Source of the DNA: Cytophagaceae bacterium
GTDB lineage: Bacteria; Bacteroidota; Bacteroidia; Cytophagales; Flexibacteraceae
Length of the DNA stretch: 64,000 nt
Assembly: GCA_947458545.1 (NCBI GenBank)
Contig: CANGYH010000002.1
Location: 62,001-126,000, forward strand
Direction: 5' to 3'
Position numbers and translations under genes: made by a program
Notes under the pieces: model-generated
Told to the model about the DNA's origin: nothing
What the model saw: only the letters and a program-made list of their open reading frames with translations
Database searches by the model: none
Shown: piece after piece, positions 51,898 through 61,455 of the stretch
Position numbering within the stretch: the stretch's first letter is position 1
Layout: every line of letters begins with the position of its first letter

Positions 51898-54843
51898 GTG
51901 CGCGTATCTGTCCAAGAAGATTTTGCCCTGATCTATGCTCTGCTAGAGCATCAGTATCTTGGCTATTTGGTAGAGGCGCATGCCGTGCAACTCAACGCAC
52001 AAGGCAAGCATACTCTTCGTAGCCAGGCCGTTTCGCCAGAGAACCTGCCCGAGTTTATTGCCCGTGCCGACGAGCAAGACCGGCAACTGGTAGAACTCTG
52101 CGACCAGATGCGGCAAGAACGTATCGTCCGCCGCTTTGCGGGCAAAAAGGTGGCCCCGGCAGACTTTTTCTTGAAGCATTACGCCGGCGAGAAGAATCCC
52201 AGCCAATTGCCTGGCCTGGTAGCCACCCACCTAGATGCCCTGCGTGAGGAGGTTTTCAGCCTGCTGGAGGTTAAGCCTTTTTTTGTGATGGGGCAGGACG
52301 GTAACCCAGCCTGGCAGCCCATTGCCTTTGCACCCGAGCAGCCCACCATCAGGTTCCACTTCTTCCGCAACGAGGCTGATACCCATTACTACCCCACTCT
52401 ACGCTACCAGGGCCAAAAGTTGGAGTTCTACCACAAGAACTGCGCCGTGCTCACCAACAAGCCGGCACGCCTGCTGCTAGAGGGTACGCTCTACACCCTG
52501 GCAGGCCAGGCTGATGGAAAGAAACTGCTGCCCTTTCTGAAACGGAAGTTCATCTCGGTGCCGCGTAAGATGGAGGCCACTTATTACAAGAGCTTCGTGG
52601 CTCCGCTCATAGAGACGGAAGACGTGGTGGCACATGGCTTCGAGATTGCGCAGGTGCAGGCCGAGCCCACCTTCGCCCTCTGCCTGACGGCTACAACCGG
52701 CCAGGCTACCGAGCTTTTTGCAGACAAGCCTCAGGATGCAGGGCTGCTGACGCCGACCAGCCCGGCCCAACTGCGTGCCGAAGCCAGCTACGGCGGCCAT
52801 ACCGTGCCCCTGGCCCGGCAGGCCGCCTGCATGGTGGTGGCAGAGGCATCTGGCGATACCTACCGGTTTACCAAAGTGCACCGCAATACGGCCGCAGAGC
52901 AGTATTTCTTGCAATTGCTGGGTACGCTTGGCCTGGCTGAAGCTACCGAGAGTGGCCGGGTGAGCCTCTCGCTGGGGGCGGCGCTGGGATGGCTATCGGC
53001 CCATGCGGCGGCCCTGCGCCATGCGGGTGTCGAGCTTAAGCAGGCCTTGCCAGAGGGAGCCCGCTTTGCTCTGGCGCCACCCAAGCTGGAGCTGGAGGCA
53101 AAGCCCAGGCTAGACTGGTTCGAGCTGGGCGGCGAGGTTGTCATCGGCGAGGTGAGGGTACCCTTCAGGCTGCTGCGGCAGGCGCTGGCAAAGCGCCAGC
53201 CCTGGCTCGTACTGCCTGGTGGCGAGCTGCTGGCCATTCCGCCAGATTGGATAGATGCCCTGCAAGACCTTGGCCTAACCACGCAGCGCAACTCGGCTGA
53301 TGACGTGCTTGAGCTGCAGCCTGCCCAACTGGCCCTCTTGGGCCCCGTGCTGCAAGAGGCGGGCATAGAGGCCCAGTTGCCCGCCGCCTGGGCCGACAGG
53401 CTCCGGCAATTAGGCAACCCTGGCCCGCATCTGCTGCCAGACACCTTTAAGGGGAAGCTGCGCCCCTACCAACAGACCGGCTACGACTGGCTACATAGCC
53501 TGCGCGATGCCCAACTGGGCGCCTGCCTGGCCGACGACATGGGCCTGGGTAAAACCGTGCAGACACTCGCACTGCTTTGTGCCCTGCATCCGCCAGACGA
53601 GCGCCCCAGGGCCACCAGCCTGCTGGTGGTGCCCAACAGCCTGCTCTACAACTGGGAGCGCGAAGCCAGGCAGTTTGCCCCCCACCTGCGAATGCTGCGC
53701 CACATCGGGCCCCAGCGCCACCGCACCCACGAGCATTTCAACTACTACCACCTCGTCATCACCAGCTACGGCACGCTCCGCAGCGACAAGGCCATCTTTA
53801 GCACCTTCGCCTTCCGGAGTATTGTGCTAGATGAGGCCCACGCCATCAAGAACCACGACAGCGCCACGGCCAAGGCCGTTTTTACGCTCAAGGCCGGCTT
53901 CAGACTCTCGCTGACGGGTACGCCGATTGAGAACAATCTGATGGAGCTCTGGAGCCAGATGCAGTACTGCAACCCGGGCCTGCTGGGCTCTGCGGCGCAT
54001 TTCAGGCAAAACTTTGTGGTGCCCATCGAGCGGCAGGGAGACACCGCCAAGGCCGAGCGACTCCGCAAGCTGATTGCCCCTTTTTTGCTGCGCCGCTTAA
54101 AACAACAGGTAGCCCAAGACCTGCCCCAAAAGACCGTACAGACGCTTTATTGCGAACTTACCGAGGCCCAGCGCCACGCCTACGAAAAGGTTCGCTCTGC
54201 CTACCGGACCACCATCCTCGAAAAGCTCGAGGAAGGGGCCTTGGCCAAAAACCGCTTTTTGGTGCTGCGTGGCCTCACGCACCTGCGCCAGATGGCCTGC
54301 CACCCAGTGCTGACGGAGCCTGACTACACCGACGGCTCTGGAAAGTTCGAGTCGCTCTGCTACAAGCTGCAAGAGGTGCTCGATGAGGGGCATAAGGTGC
54401 TGGTTTTCTCGCAGTTTGTGCGGCATTTGCAGCTCTTGCGCGCCTGGTTAGACGAGCACGGCCTTGCCTATGCCTACCTGGACGGCCAGACCCAAGACCG
54501 CCCCGAGCAAGTAGATCGCTTTGAGCGCAACCCGGCGGTACAGGTGTTTCTGCTAAGCCTGAAGGCGGGTGGAGTAGGCCTCAACCTAACCTCTGCCGAC
54601 TACGTCTTTATGCTAGACCCTTGGTGGAACCCCGCTGCTGAGGCCCAGGCCATAGATCGTGCCCACCGGATAGGCCAGCAAAAGCCCGTGTTTGTGTACA
54701 AGTTCATTACCCAAGACACCGTCGAAGAGCGCATTCTTGAGCTGCAAGACCGCAAGGCGGCCTTGGCCGGGGCCCTCATCCAGGCTGAGGATAGCATGGT
54801 GCAGCGCCTATCAGAAGACGATATCCGCAACCTTTTTGGATAG
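51898..54843 (+). CDS. SNF2-family DEAD/DEAH-box helicase-like ATPase
   Basis: A 981-residue protein with a GTG start. Residues 1-520 are a helical and beta region without motifs I can name. The SNF2 ATPase follows: DDMGLGKTVQTL (Walker A, near 545), DEAHAIKN (DEAH, near 645), SLTGTPIENNL, and the C-terminal helicase motif RAHRIGQQKP. It is likely a DNA translocase for remodelling or repair. There are no restriction genes nearby. The family is common in Bacteroidota genomes. Confidence 0.9.
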   Translation: MRVSVQEDFALIYALLEHQYLGYLVEAHAVQLNAQGKHTLRSQAVSPENLPEFIARADEQDRQLVELCDQMRQERIVRRFAGKKVAPADFFLKHYAGEKNPSQLPGLVATHLDALREEVFSLLEVKPFFVMGQDGNPAWQPIAFAPEQPTIRFHFFRNEADTHYYPTLRYQGQKLEFYHKNCAVLTNKPARLLLEGTLYTLAGQADGKKLLPFLKRKFISVPRKMEATYYKSFVAPLIETEDVVAHGFEIAQVQAEPTFALCLTATTGQATELFADKPQDAGLLTPTSPAQLRAEASYGGHTVPLARQAACMVVAEASGDTYRFTKVHRNTAAEQYFLQLLGTLGLAEATESGRVSLSLGAALGWLSAHAAALRHAGVELKQALPEGARFALAPPKLELEAKPRLDWFELGGEVVIGEVRVPFRLLRQALAKRQPWLVLPGGELLAIPPDWIDALQDLGLTTQRNSADDVLELQPAQLALLGPVLQEAGIEAQLPAAWADRLRQLGNPGPHLLPDTFKGKLRPYQQTGYDWLHSLRDAQLGACLADDMGLGKTVQTLALLCALHPPDERPRATSLLVVPNSLLYNWEREARQFAPHLRMLRHIGPQRHRTHEHFNYYHLVITSYGTLRSDKAIFSTFAFRSIVLDEAHAIKNHDSATAKAVFTLKAGFRLSLTGTPIENNLMELWSQMQYCNPGLLGSAAHFRQNFVVPIERQGDTAKAERLRKLIAPFLLRRLKQQVAQDLPQKTVQTLYCELTEAQRHAYEKVRSAYRTTILEKLEEGALAKNRFLVLRGLTHLRQMACHPVLTEPDYTDGSGKFESLCYKLQEVLDEGHKVLVFSQFVRHLQLLRAWLDEHGLAYAYLDGQTQDRPEQVDRFERNPAVQVFLLSLKAGGVGLNLTSADYVFMLDPWWNPAAEAQAIDRAHRIGQQKPVFVYKFITQDTVEERILELQDRKAALAGALIQAEDSMVQRLSEDDIRNLFG

Positions 54844-54858
54844 CATTAGCATAAAATA

Positions 54859-54891
54859 AGCCCGGCCTTAGCGGTAAGCTAAGGCCGGGCT
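54859..54891. terminator. Hairpin between the SNF2 helicase and queA genes
   Basis: A perfect 14-bp stem with a five-base loop (54859-54872 and 54878-54891) lies between convergent genes. The T run is missing, so termination efficiency is unclear. Confidence 0.6.
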
Positions 54892-54915
54892 GGGCAACGT
54901 AATACCGGAAGCGGT

Positions 54916-55971
54916 TTAACGCAGGATCAGCATACAGTCGCCATAGACGTGGAAGCGGTACTTCTGCTCTACAGCCTGGCGGTATGCCTCTTTAATCAGG
55001 TCTGCACCGCCGAAGGCGCAAGCCATCATCATAGGTTGCGTCATAGGGAGCTGGAAGTTGGTCACCAAGGCATCGCCCATACGGAACTCATGCGGGGGGT
55101 AGATAAAGCGGTCTGTCCAGCTAGACATGGCCTTCAGGCGGTTGCCCGTAGCCAGAGAGCTTTCTATGGCCCGCATCGTCGTCGTGCCGACGATGACGAT
55201 CTTCTGGCGCTTTTCTACAGCCTCGGCCACCCGTTTGACGGTTGCCTCTGGGATGGTGAAGGGTTCTGCGTCAGACTTGTGCTTGTTGAGATCTTCAGCC
55301 TCAACGGGGCGGTAGGTGCCCAGGCCAACGTGCAGGGTTATGTATGCTGCGTCGATGCCTTTAAGCTCCATGCGCTTGTAGGTCCGCTGAGAGACGTGCA
55401 GGCCTGCTGCAGGCACCGTTACGGCCCCGACGTTCTTGGCAAAGATGGTCTGAAACTGCTCGCGGTCTTCAGGCTCTACCTCGCGTTGATCTTTGATGAT
55501 GGGCGGAATGGGCGTCTCGCCAATCTGGTCAATGATGGAGTCGAAATGCTCTTGGGTGCCGTCGTACAGAAAGCGGATCGTACGCCCCCGGCTGGTGGTG
55601 TTGTCAATTACCTCGGCCACCAGCTCTGAGTCGCCAAAGTAGAGTTTGTTGCCTACGCGGATCTTACGGGCAGGGTCCACGTTTACGTCCCACAAATGGT
55701 ATTGCTTGTTGAGCTGCCGCAGCAAGAAAACTTCGATCTTGGCTCCGGTCTTTTCTTTTTGCCCGTACAGCCTTGCCGGGAAGACCTTGCTGTCGTTCAT
55801 CAGCAGCAGGTCTCCCTCGCTGAAGTAGTCCGTCAGGTTGGCAAACGTTTTGTGCTCAATCTGGCCGGTCGATTTGTGCACCACCATCATTTTAGCATCG
55901 TCGCGGTGCGGAGCCGGGTGCAGGGCAATCAGTTCTGGCGGAAGTTGGAAGTCGAAGTCGTGCAGTTTCAT
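54916..55971 (-). CDS. queA: S-adenosylmethionine:tRNA ribosyltransferase-isomerase
   Basis: A 351-residue enzyme of queuosine synthesis; it transfers ribose from S-adenosylmethionine to the 7-aminomethyl-7-deazaguanine in tRNA. The start at 55971 (MKLHDFDFQLPPELIALHP) is the family onset. Other marks are DLLLMNDSKVFPARL and the late VGTTTMRAIESS and TNFQLPMTQPMMM. It is a single-gene unit, convergent with the helicase gene. Confidence 0.95.
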   Translation of the reverse strand: MKLHDFDFQLPPELIALHPAPHRDDAKMMVVHKSTGQIEHKTFANLTDYFSEGDLLLMNDSKVFPARLYGQKEKTGAKIEVFLLRQLNKQYHLWDVNVDPARKIRVGNKLYFGDSELVAEVIDNTTSRGRTIRFLYDGTQEHFDSIIDQIGETPIPPIIKDQREVEPEDREQFQTIFAKNVGAVTVPAAGLHVSQRTYKRMELKGIDAAYITLHVGLGTYRPVEAEDLNKHKSDAEPFTIPEATVKRVAEAVEKRQKIVIVGTTTMRAIESSLATGNRLKAMSSWTDRFIYPPHEFRMGDALVTNFQLPMTQPMMMACAFGGADLIKEAYRQAVEQKYRFHVYGDCMLILR

Positions 55972-56140
55972 GCCGAGTAGGAAATAGAAGAACAAGGCAG
56001 GCGTTATCGCGTTCAGCGCGCAGGCCGTGTCTTAAGACGTGCCTGTTTTTGGCACGCAAGCCCACAAATTACTTTTTTGGGGCCGTTTTGTCAAGCAAAA
56101 GTTACCCACAATGCCCTCTGCACCCCTAACTTGCCTGATT

Positions 56141-57019
56141 ATGCACCACTTGCTGTTGCGGCGGCTGCGCCGGCTCACAAGCGTATTTATGGCAGGTAGT
56201 CTGGCCCTGCTCGCCAGTTGCGACCAGGTAGATTACCGCAAGGCCTTGCAGAATCCTACCCCTACGGATACTACCAAGCCCGACACTACCGCCAACTTGC
56301 CCACCATTACCCCGGTGCGCAAGGTGCTCTTGTATGATTTTACCGGCCACACCTGCGGCAACTGCCCCAACGGGCACGACCAGGCCAAGGCCCTGCAAGA
56401 CCAGTTCGACGCCCGGTTTGGGGTTATGTCTATCCACTGCGGAGGCTTTGCGGTGCCCTTTCCGCCCCGGCCAGACTCTGCCTACGGGCTAGACCTGCGC
56501 ACCCCCGCCGGAGACGCCCTAGACGATTTTTACCGGGCCAGCGCCGCTGGCCTGCCTCGGGGTGTGCTCAACGGCAAGGCTACTACCATGTCTCCGGTGG
56601 CGTCTTGGGCCAACATCACCCAACAAGAGCTACAGCGCCCATCTACCACGGGCCTGACGATGTCTTACGCCCCTGGCCGGGTACAGGTAAACCTCACCCA
56701 AACGACACCGCTAGCCGCGCCGCTGACCCTGACGCTTTACCGGATGCAAGACTCCATCCGCGGTTGGCAGAAAGACTACCGCCGCTCCAGCAACCAGCAG
56801 AACATCCGCAACTACTTCCACCGCCATGTACTGCGCGAGAGTATGGCCCAGGTGCCGGCCTTTGTGCCTGCCGAGTTTGCCGGCAACCGGCAGCGTATCT
56901 TCAACCTAAGCCTGCCTACCTCTAACAAACCCTGGCTACACGAGCTACTGGCCGTAGTGGCAGACCCTGCCACCGGCGAGGTGTACCAGTGGGCCATCGT
57001 CCGCAGCACAGCGCAGTAG
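56141..57019 (+). CDS. Omp28-related lipoprotein with thioredoxin-like motif
   Basis: A 292-residue lipoprotein (start at 56141, lipobox LLASC with Cys27). The Omp28-type domain starts KVLLYDFTGHTCGNCPNGH, with the CXXC pair Cys72-Cys75, which gives it a thioredoxin-like fold. Omp28 proteins of Bacteroidota are on the outer membrane; their exact role is not known. Two other small exported proteins follow on the opposite strand. Confidence 0.85.
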   Translation: MHHLLLRRLRRLTSVFMAGSLALLASCDQVDYRKALQNPTPTDTTKPDTTANLPTITPVRKVLLYDFTGHTCGNCPNGHDQAKALQDQFDARFGVMSIHCGGFAVPFPPRPDSAYGLDLRTPAGDALDDFYRASAAGLPRGVLNGKATTMSPVASWANITQQELQRPSTTGLTMSYAPGRVQVNLTQTTPLAAPLTLTLYRMQDSIRGWQKDYRRSSNQQNIRNYFHRHVLRESMAQVPAFVPAEFAGNRQRIFNLSLPTSNKPWLHELLAVVADPATGEVYQWAIVRSTAQ

Positions 57020-57030
57020 CGGGCCCCGGC

Positions 57031-57471
57031 CTACTGAGGCTTAAAGCCAATAAACAGATAGCCGCAGCCTTGGGCGCCAGGCTGAGGTTCTAGCTTTAGA
57101 TGCGCTACCCCTGTCTGCCCACAGGCATAGCCAAAGCGTGGCAGCAGCGCCTTGTGCTGCTTGTCGTAGTTAGAGAATACCGGCTTGTGGAAGCTGTCCA
57201 GCACGGTCACCTTGAGGGGCACGGGCTGGCCCTCCGGCCCGCAGGCAGTAAGCAGATAGTCTGTGCCTGCGGTAAAAATGTACATGTGCTCGGCCACGCC
57301 CCCTTGCAGGGGCACGGCAAAGGCTTTAACCGTCACGTAGCCTTCGGCCTGCCCGCAGGGGCAGTTCTGCACCTGGGCAGGCTCTGGGCAGCCTGCCGGT
57401 TTGCCGGCACCCAACAAAAGCCCCAACAACGCCGTGGTCGCCCACAAAAGACTACGCCGCTGCATACGCAA
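57031..57471 (-). CDS. Uncharacterised secreted cysteine-rich protein
   Basis: A 146-residue protein with a signal peptide (MRMQRRSLLWATTALLGLLL) and six cysteines in the mature part (NCPCG, TACG, YACG, QGCG among them). It is mostly beta strand. No family is recognised. The arrangement suggests disulfide bonds in the periplasm or outside. It may share a transcript with the lipoprotein gene 68 bases upstream. Confidence 0.65.
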   Translation of the reverse strand: MRMQRRSLLWATTALLGLLLGAGKPAGCPEPAQVQNCPCGQAEGYVTVKAFAVPLQGGVAEHMYIFTAGTDYLLTACGPEGQPVPLKVTVLDSFHKPVFSNYDKQHKALLPRFGYACGQTGVAHLKLEPQPGAQGCGYLFIGFKPQ

Positions 57472-57538
57472 ACCATCTAAAAGGCGAGCGTAGGCATATA
57501 ATGCTTAAAGAGCATGCGCAATTCATAGGTAAGAGGGT

Positions 57539-58465
57539 TTAGTGGGAAAGCTGGTTTTGGTCTGGGAGCGGGGCTTGCAACTGCTGCCGCGCCTGGGCTA
57601 AAAGCGAAAGCAGTTTGGGCAGTTTGTCTGTAGGCAGGTAGCGCAAGGGCTGCGTCTGATCCATGTAAACGGCCAGGTCGTTCATTTGCCTCCACTCGCC
57701 CGATGCGCTAAGGGCTACTTCTTGTACGTCTTCTAAGCTGCGTTGGGTGGCGCGCAGCAGGGCATAGGTTTTGCCTGTGGCGGGGTTATCGCTGCCGGCG
57801 GTGTCAGGCCAGGCGGCAAGCAGAACGTCTAGCGCTGATTTTTGGTTGGCAAGCTCTGCCAGCAGGGCAGGCTTCTGCGTGGCCTTGGCATGGCGGGCTA
57901 GCAGGTAGAGGCCCTCTAGGTAGCAGCCGGCCACGGCCATGGCGGCCAGCGGCAGTTGCCCGCGCTTTTGCAGTTGGGTGCTCAGCGCCGCCGCCCCCAG
58001 GTTTAGCCGCGACATCAGCGTATCAGACGATACCCCCTCCTCTAGGCCTTTGGCCAACGCCTGCACGTTTAGCGCATCGCTCAGGTTGAGTTTTTGCGCT
58101 AATGTTTCCACGGCGCGCAGGCTCTGGCCAGCCTCTAGCGGATGCTGGTAAAGATTGGCATAGGCTACGTCTGCCACATAGGCCCCCAGCCCGAGGGCCT
58201 GCCTTTCGGTGGTGCGCAAATAGTCTGTATGCCCGGCAGGCAGCAGCAGGTCTGCCCGAAAGAGCGGATCTTGCCGGTGCAGCCGCATGGCCGTTTCGGT
58301 AGGGGCAGGCAGGGCATCCAGCAGTTGGCATCGCTCGCGATAATCGGCGGTTAGCTGCAGGCCCTCGCTGGCCACGGTGTCATGCGGATTCTGCTGGCAG
58401 CCTGCAATCAGAAGCGCCAGCGCCACTACCCAACCCAAACCTTTCAGGCTCGTCTTATCTCCCAT
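57539..58465 (-). CDS. Uncharacterised helical lipoprotein
   Basis: A 308-residue lipoprotein (start at 58465; lipobox ALLIAGC). The mature protein is almost all helix, with several leucine-rich segments (LGAYVADVAYANLYQHP, LLSLLAQARQQLQAP). No known domain was recognised. It probably sits on the inner leaflet of the outer membrane. A start at 58477 is also possible. Confidence 0.7.
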   Translation of the reverse strand: MGDKTSLKGLGWVVALALLIAGCQQNPHDTVASEGLQLTADYRERCQLLDALPAPTETAMRLHRQDPLFRADLLLPAGHTDYLRTTERQALGLGAYVADVAYANLYQHPLEAGQSLRAVETLAQKLNLSDALNVQALAKGLEEGVSSDTLMSRLNLGAAALSTQLQKRGQLPLAAMAVAGCYLEGLYLLARHAKATQKPALLAELANQKSALDVLLAAWPDTAGSDNPATGKTYALLRATQRSLEDVQEVALSASGEWRQMNDLAVYMDQTQPLRYLPTDKLPKLLSLLAQARQQLQAPLPDQNQLSH

Positions 58466-58605
58466 ACTGGCTGCCAAAAGTCACTTTTAAAGATGCTTAC
58501 CGTCCACTGGCTCGGGCCCTACCTTGCCAGAGTCAACCTTAGCCGCGTAAGGTTTGGCCCAAAGCCCAACCCTGCTATTGACCCAAGCGTTTACAACTAC
58601 CAGAT

Positions 58606-59073
58606 ATGCAAGACACTAACCTGCACGTAACCAAGCGCCGCGTGGTGGCCGCCTTCGAGGCGCGCCTCAAAGACACGCTGGCATCCATAGAAAATCTGGA
58701 GGAGGTGCTCACAGAAGGGACCCGCAGCCAAGACGAAGAGACCTCTAGCGATAGCCTGGGCCGCAAGTCAGAAGAAATGATGCAAGATCTGGAGAACCAC
58801 GGCATCATTGCGGGCGACGCCAAAAACAAGCAACTGGCCCTGGCAAGCCTAAACCTGGATGCTACGCTAGACGAAGTGGCCGTAGGTGCTCTTGTCGTTA
58901 CTGATCAGGCCCGGATGCTCGTTTGCACCGCACTAGAGCCACTGGAGGTAGATGGCCAAACCTATGTCGGCGTATCTATCCAGGCGCCGCTGATAGCGCA
59001 ATTGCTGGGAAAAAAGGTAGGCGAGAGCATAACCTTCAACGAGCGGACGCTAACCATCGAGGCCATTGCATAG
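58606..59073 (+). CDS. GreA/GreB-like transcription factor
   Basis: A 155-residue protein with a helical N-terminal region (residues 1-80) and a GreA-type C-terminal domain (DEVAVGALVVTDQ, YVGVSIQAPLIAQLLGKKVGE). The N-terminal tip region has several acids (SQDEETSSD), as in cleavage factors that enter the secondary channel of RNA polymerase. It is likely a paralogue of GreA that rescues or inhibits the polymerase. Automatic pipelines sometimes mislabel such proteins as oxoacyl synthases. Confidence 0.75.
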   Translation: MQDTNLHVTKRRVVAAFEARLKDTLASIENLEEVLTEGTRSQDEETSSDSLGRKSEEMMQDLENHGIIAGDAKNKQLALASLNLDATLDEVAVGALVVTDQARMLVCTALEPLEVDGQTYVGVSIQAPLIAQLLGKKVGESITFNERTLTIEAIA

Positions 59074-59100
59074 TACCCGCCCGTATGAGGCCACGTACGC

Positions 59101-59132
59101 AAAAAAAGCCTCAGAAGATCTGAGGCTTTTTT
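59101..59132. terminator. Bidirectional terminator after the GreA-like gene
   Basis: A perfect 9-bp stem with a three-base loop (59107-59127), flanked by seven A on the left and six T on the right. Confidence 0.9.
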
Positions 59133-59549
59133 AATGCACGTTGGTGCGGCCGGGGCGGGGTGCCACGGCCATTCCAGGGCCAGAGGCCTACCCTCTGCCT
59201 GCTGTTTTGCAACGTAGGGCAGTGGCGGTTGGTGGTCACGGTCAACCACCGTTTGGGGGCCGGCGGATAGGGCGACTGGAGAGGCAGCATAGCGCCCCGC
59301 ATGCACAGATAGAAAGACCTGTGCGCTGCGGGCCGGCTTGGCTGCGCGCCGTGCAGGCCTGGGGGGCGCTGCCACAGAGCGCAGCAAGGCAGCCGTTGGC
59401 GGGCCGCTTGTTGCCACCCAACCTTGCAGCAAATACCGTGGAGCTGCCAGGCTGGGTAAGGGTGGGAATGATAAGGGCCGCCCAGCAGGCAGCCCCTATA
59501 CAGGCAGGAATGAAATAGAATCCTCCGTTTCCGATGTTATGTGATACGC
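59133..59549. other. Gene-free region
   Basis: About 420 GC-rich bases. Open frames occur on both strands but none has a recognisable protein composition, and no repeat or RNA signal was seen. Confidence 0.45.
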
Positions 59550-60896
59550 TTACTCGCTGACCTTGAACTGAAGGTCTGAGACGACGATGGGCGTAGTATT
59601 GGTGTTAGACTTGAGCCAAACCTCGATATAGTCGCCAGAGATGAGCTCTACCTGCGTTTGCAGTGTGAGCTGGAAGCCAGCATTCCGGCCCAGGTTGGCA
59701 ACCGTAGAGTTGGGGGCGATCAGCTCTGTGCCGTTCTTCATGATGGCGATAGAGTAGCCATTGCCGTCGTCTGTTGCAGACGATTTGGCACTTACGGCCG
59801 CAAACACGTTAAGCGTAGTGCTGCGCTTGCCTGTGAAGACGAACTTGTTGCTGGAGGGCGTGGTGAACTTGTCAGACTTTAGCACCTTGGTGGTGCCGTT
59901 TACCTTGGTGTACAGGCTGGCCGTTTTGAAGCCCGTCGGCGCTGTGTTGTCGTTCATGTACAGGTAGCCCATGCCTTTGGAGTCTGCCACACCTACACCG
60001 TTCATGTGCATCTCCCAGCCTGGGGTGTAGCTGTCAAAGCCTACCAGTAGGTTGGTAACGCCGCGGAAGAGGTTGAGCGCCAGGCGGCCCTGGTCAACCA
60101 TGGCACCTTTGTTCATCTTGATGCCCGTCTCGCCAGAGTACACAAAGTAGCAAGACTGGATGATGACGTCGTTTACCACAGCGTTGTCCATAAACTCTAC
60201 GGCCGAGCCCTTGGTGATGCCCGTCACGTAGTTGAGGGTGTTGGTCCACTTCTGCATATTGCCGGCCACTTTTATGCCGTCTTTGCACTTCCAGTAGTTC
60301 TTCTCTATGCAGACCGTGTTGAAGCCCGTGATCTTACCGACGCCGGCACTGGCGATGTTGGGCGCGTCTAGCACGGAGCATCCAGTGAAGATGTTGGCAT
60401 ACTTGGTGCCGGTCAGGTCTTGGAAGTCGTAGCCAGACGTTTCGGTGCTGGCGCAGATTACGCCGATACTCTCCATGTACACGTCAACATCCCGGCTGCG
60501 GAGCACGGCTCCGGCTACTGACGAGATGATGAAGTCTTTGCCGGGGTCGTTGCCGCGTAGGCCGGCACCGTTCAGGTTGATGCAGTTGGTGCCGATGTTT
60601 ACAGGGCCGGCAACGATGTACATCTTATTAGGGGCCAGCTTGATGACGCCCTGATAAGGTGAGGGCAGGTCTTTCATGTCGCTGACGACAACCACGTTGG
60701 CACCTTCTAAAGGCAGGGCCCGTGGCGAGGTTGCAGGCGCAGCGGCAAAATAGGCCGCAGGCGTGGCGTAGCTCGGTACGCCCTCGGCGGTGGTAGGATC
60801 TTGGCCTACGCCTGCCAGCAGGGGTAGGGGAGCGTTCAGGCAGATGCCCAGTGCGACAGCAGATACAAGGCTGCGAGAGGTAAGAGTCCTCGTCAT
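59550..60896 (-). CDS. Secreted beta-helix protein with phage-structural-type C-terminal domain
   Basis: A 448-residue exported protein with a signal peptide ending near PLLAG. Residues 70-320 look like a right-handed parallel beta helix (NCINLNGAGLRG, NDVIIQSCYFVYSGETGIKM). Residues 355-448 resemble C1q/TNF-like jelly-roll domains of phage tail or head fibres: FVFTGKRSTTLNVFAAVS, YSIAIMKNG, SGDYIEVWLKSNTN, VVSDLQFKV. There are no other phage genes nearby. The function is likely binding or breaking of a polysaccharide, by inference from the fold only. Confidence 0.72.
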   Translation of the reverse strand: MTRTLTSRSLVSAVALGICLNAPLPLLAGVGQDPTTAEGVPSYATPAAYFAAAPATSPRALPLEGANVVVVSDMKDLPSPYQGVIKLAPNKMYIVAGPVNIGTNCINLNGAGLRGNDPGKDFIISSVAGAVLRSRDVDVYMESIGVICASTETSGYDFQDLTGTKYANIFTGCSVLDAPNIASAGVGKITGFNTVCIEKNYWKCKDGIKVAGNMQKWTNTLNYVTGITKGSAVEFMDNAVVNDVIIQSCYFVYSGETGIKMNKGAMVDQGRLALNLFRGVTNLLVGFDSYTPGWEMHMNGVGVADSKGMGYLYMNDNTAPTGFKTASLYTKVNGTTKVLKSDKFTTPSSNKFVFTGKRSTTLNVFAAVSAKSSATDDGNGYSIAIMKNGTELIAPNSTVANLGRNAGFQLTLQTQVELISGDYIEVWLKSNTNTTPIVVSDLQFKVSE

Positions 60897-61395
60897 GACT
60901 TATGTGGATTAATGGGGTTAGACCGTGAGTAACCAGCTTTATTACCGGCTGGCAGTGGCAAAACTGGTGGCCCCGCCAAGGCCGTTTTGCGTGCTGTTGG
61001 GCAATCTCCTTAGTTGCGTAGGATGCAATGGTTCCTATTTTAGGAAAACGCTAATGCGTTTTCTATCAAGCAGTTGCCCCTGTTTATGCATTTTCAGTAT
61101 AGCCTCGGCTTAGCCACTTTTGCAAACACAAGCCACACATAGCCCACCTTTCCGGAAACTGGACGCTTTGTTTAACTATAAGTCCAGAAAATCCTTACAC
61201 TCTCTAAGTCAGGGCGTGTAAAAGTGCCTAAAAGTGCAATAAATTATCTATTGCGCCGTGCGGGGTTCCAGAAAAAGCATATTTGGCCGAAGATTGGCCC
61301 GGTGAAAGCAGTGTTATTGTTTAACGATGGTGTGCATTTTGTTTAACATAATCTAAGCAAGAAAATATAGCATAGTTCAGGAGGCCAACGCCAAC
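60897..61395. other. AT-richer intergenic region upstream of the beta-helix gene
   Basis: About 500 bases with lower GC than the rest, no credible gene. It probably holds the beta-helix gene promoter, but no full TAnnTTTG box was found on the - strand. The terminator of the histidine kinase gene is at its right end. Confidence 0.45.
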
Positions 61396-61422
61396 AAAAA
61401 AGCACCCTTAGACAAGGGTGCT
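61396..61422 (-). terminator. Terminator after the hybrid histidine kinase gene
   Basis: A perfect 9-bp stem with a four-base loop (61401-61422) is followed on the - strand by six T. Confidence 0.85.
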
Positions 61423-61455
61423 TGTAGGTAGCAAAAGCCAGCAGGCGTGGCAACT

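Noticed and set aside
59141-59518. Open frames on both strands between the GreA-like and beta-helix genes
   Set aside because: Proline- and arginine-rich translations without any family signature; GC-rich noise.
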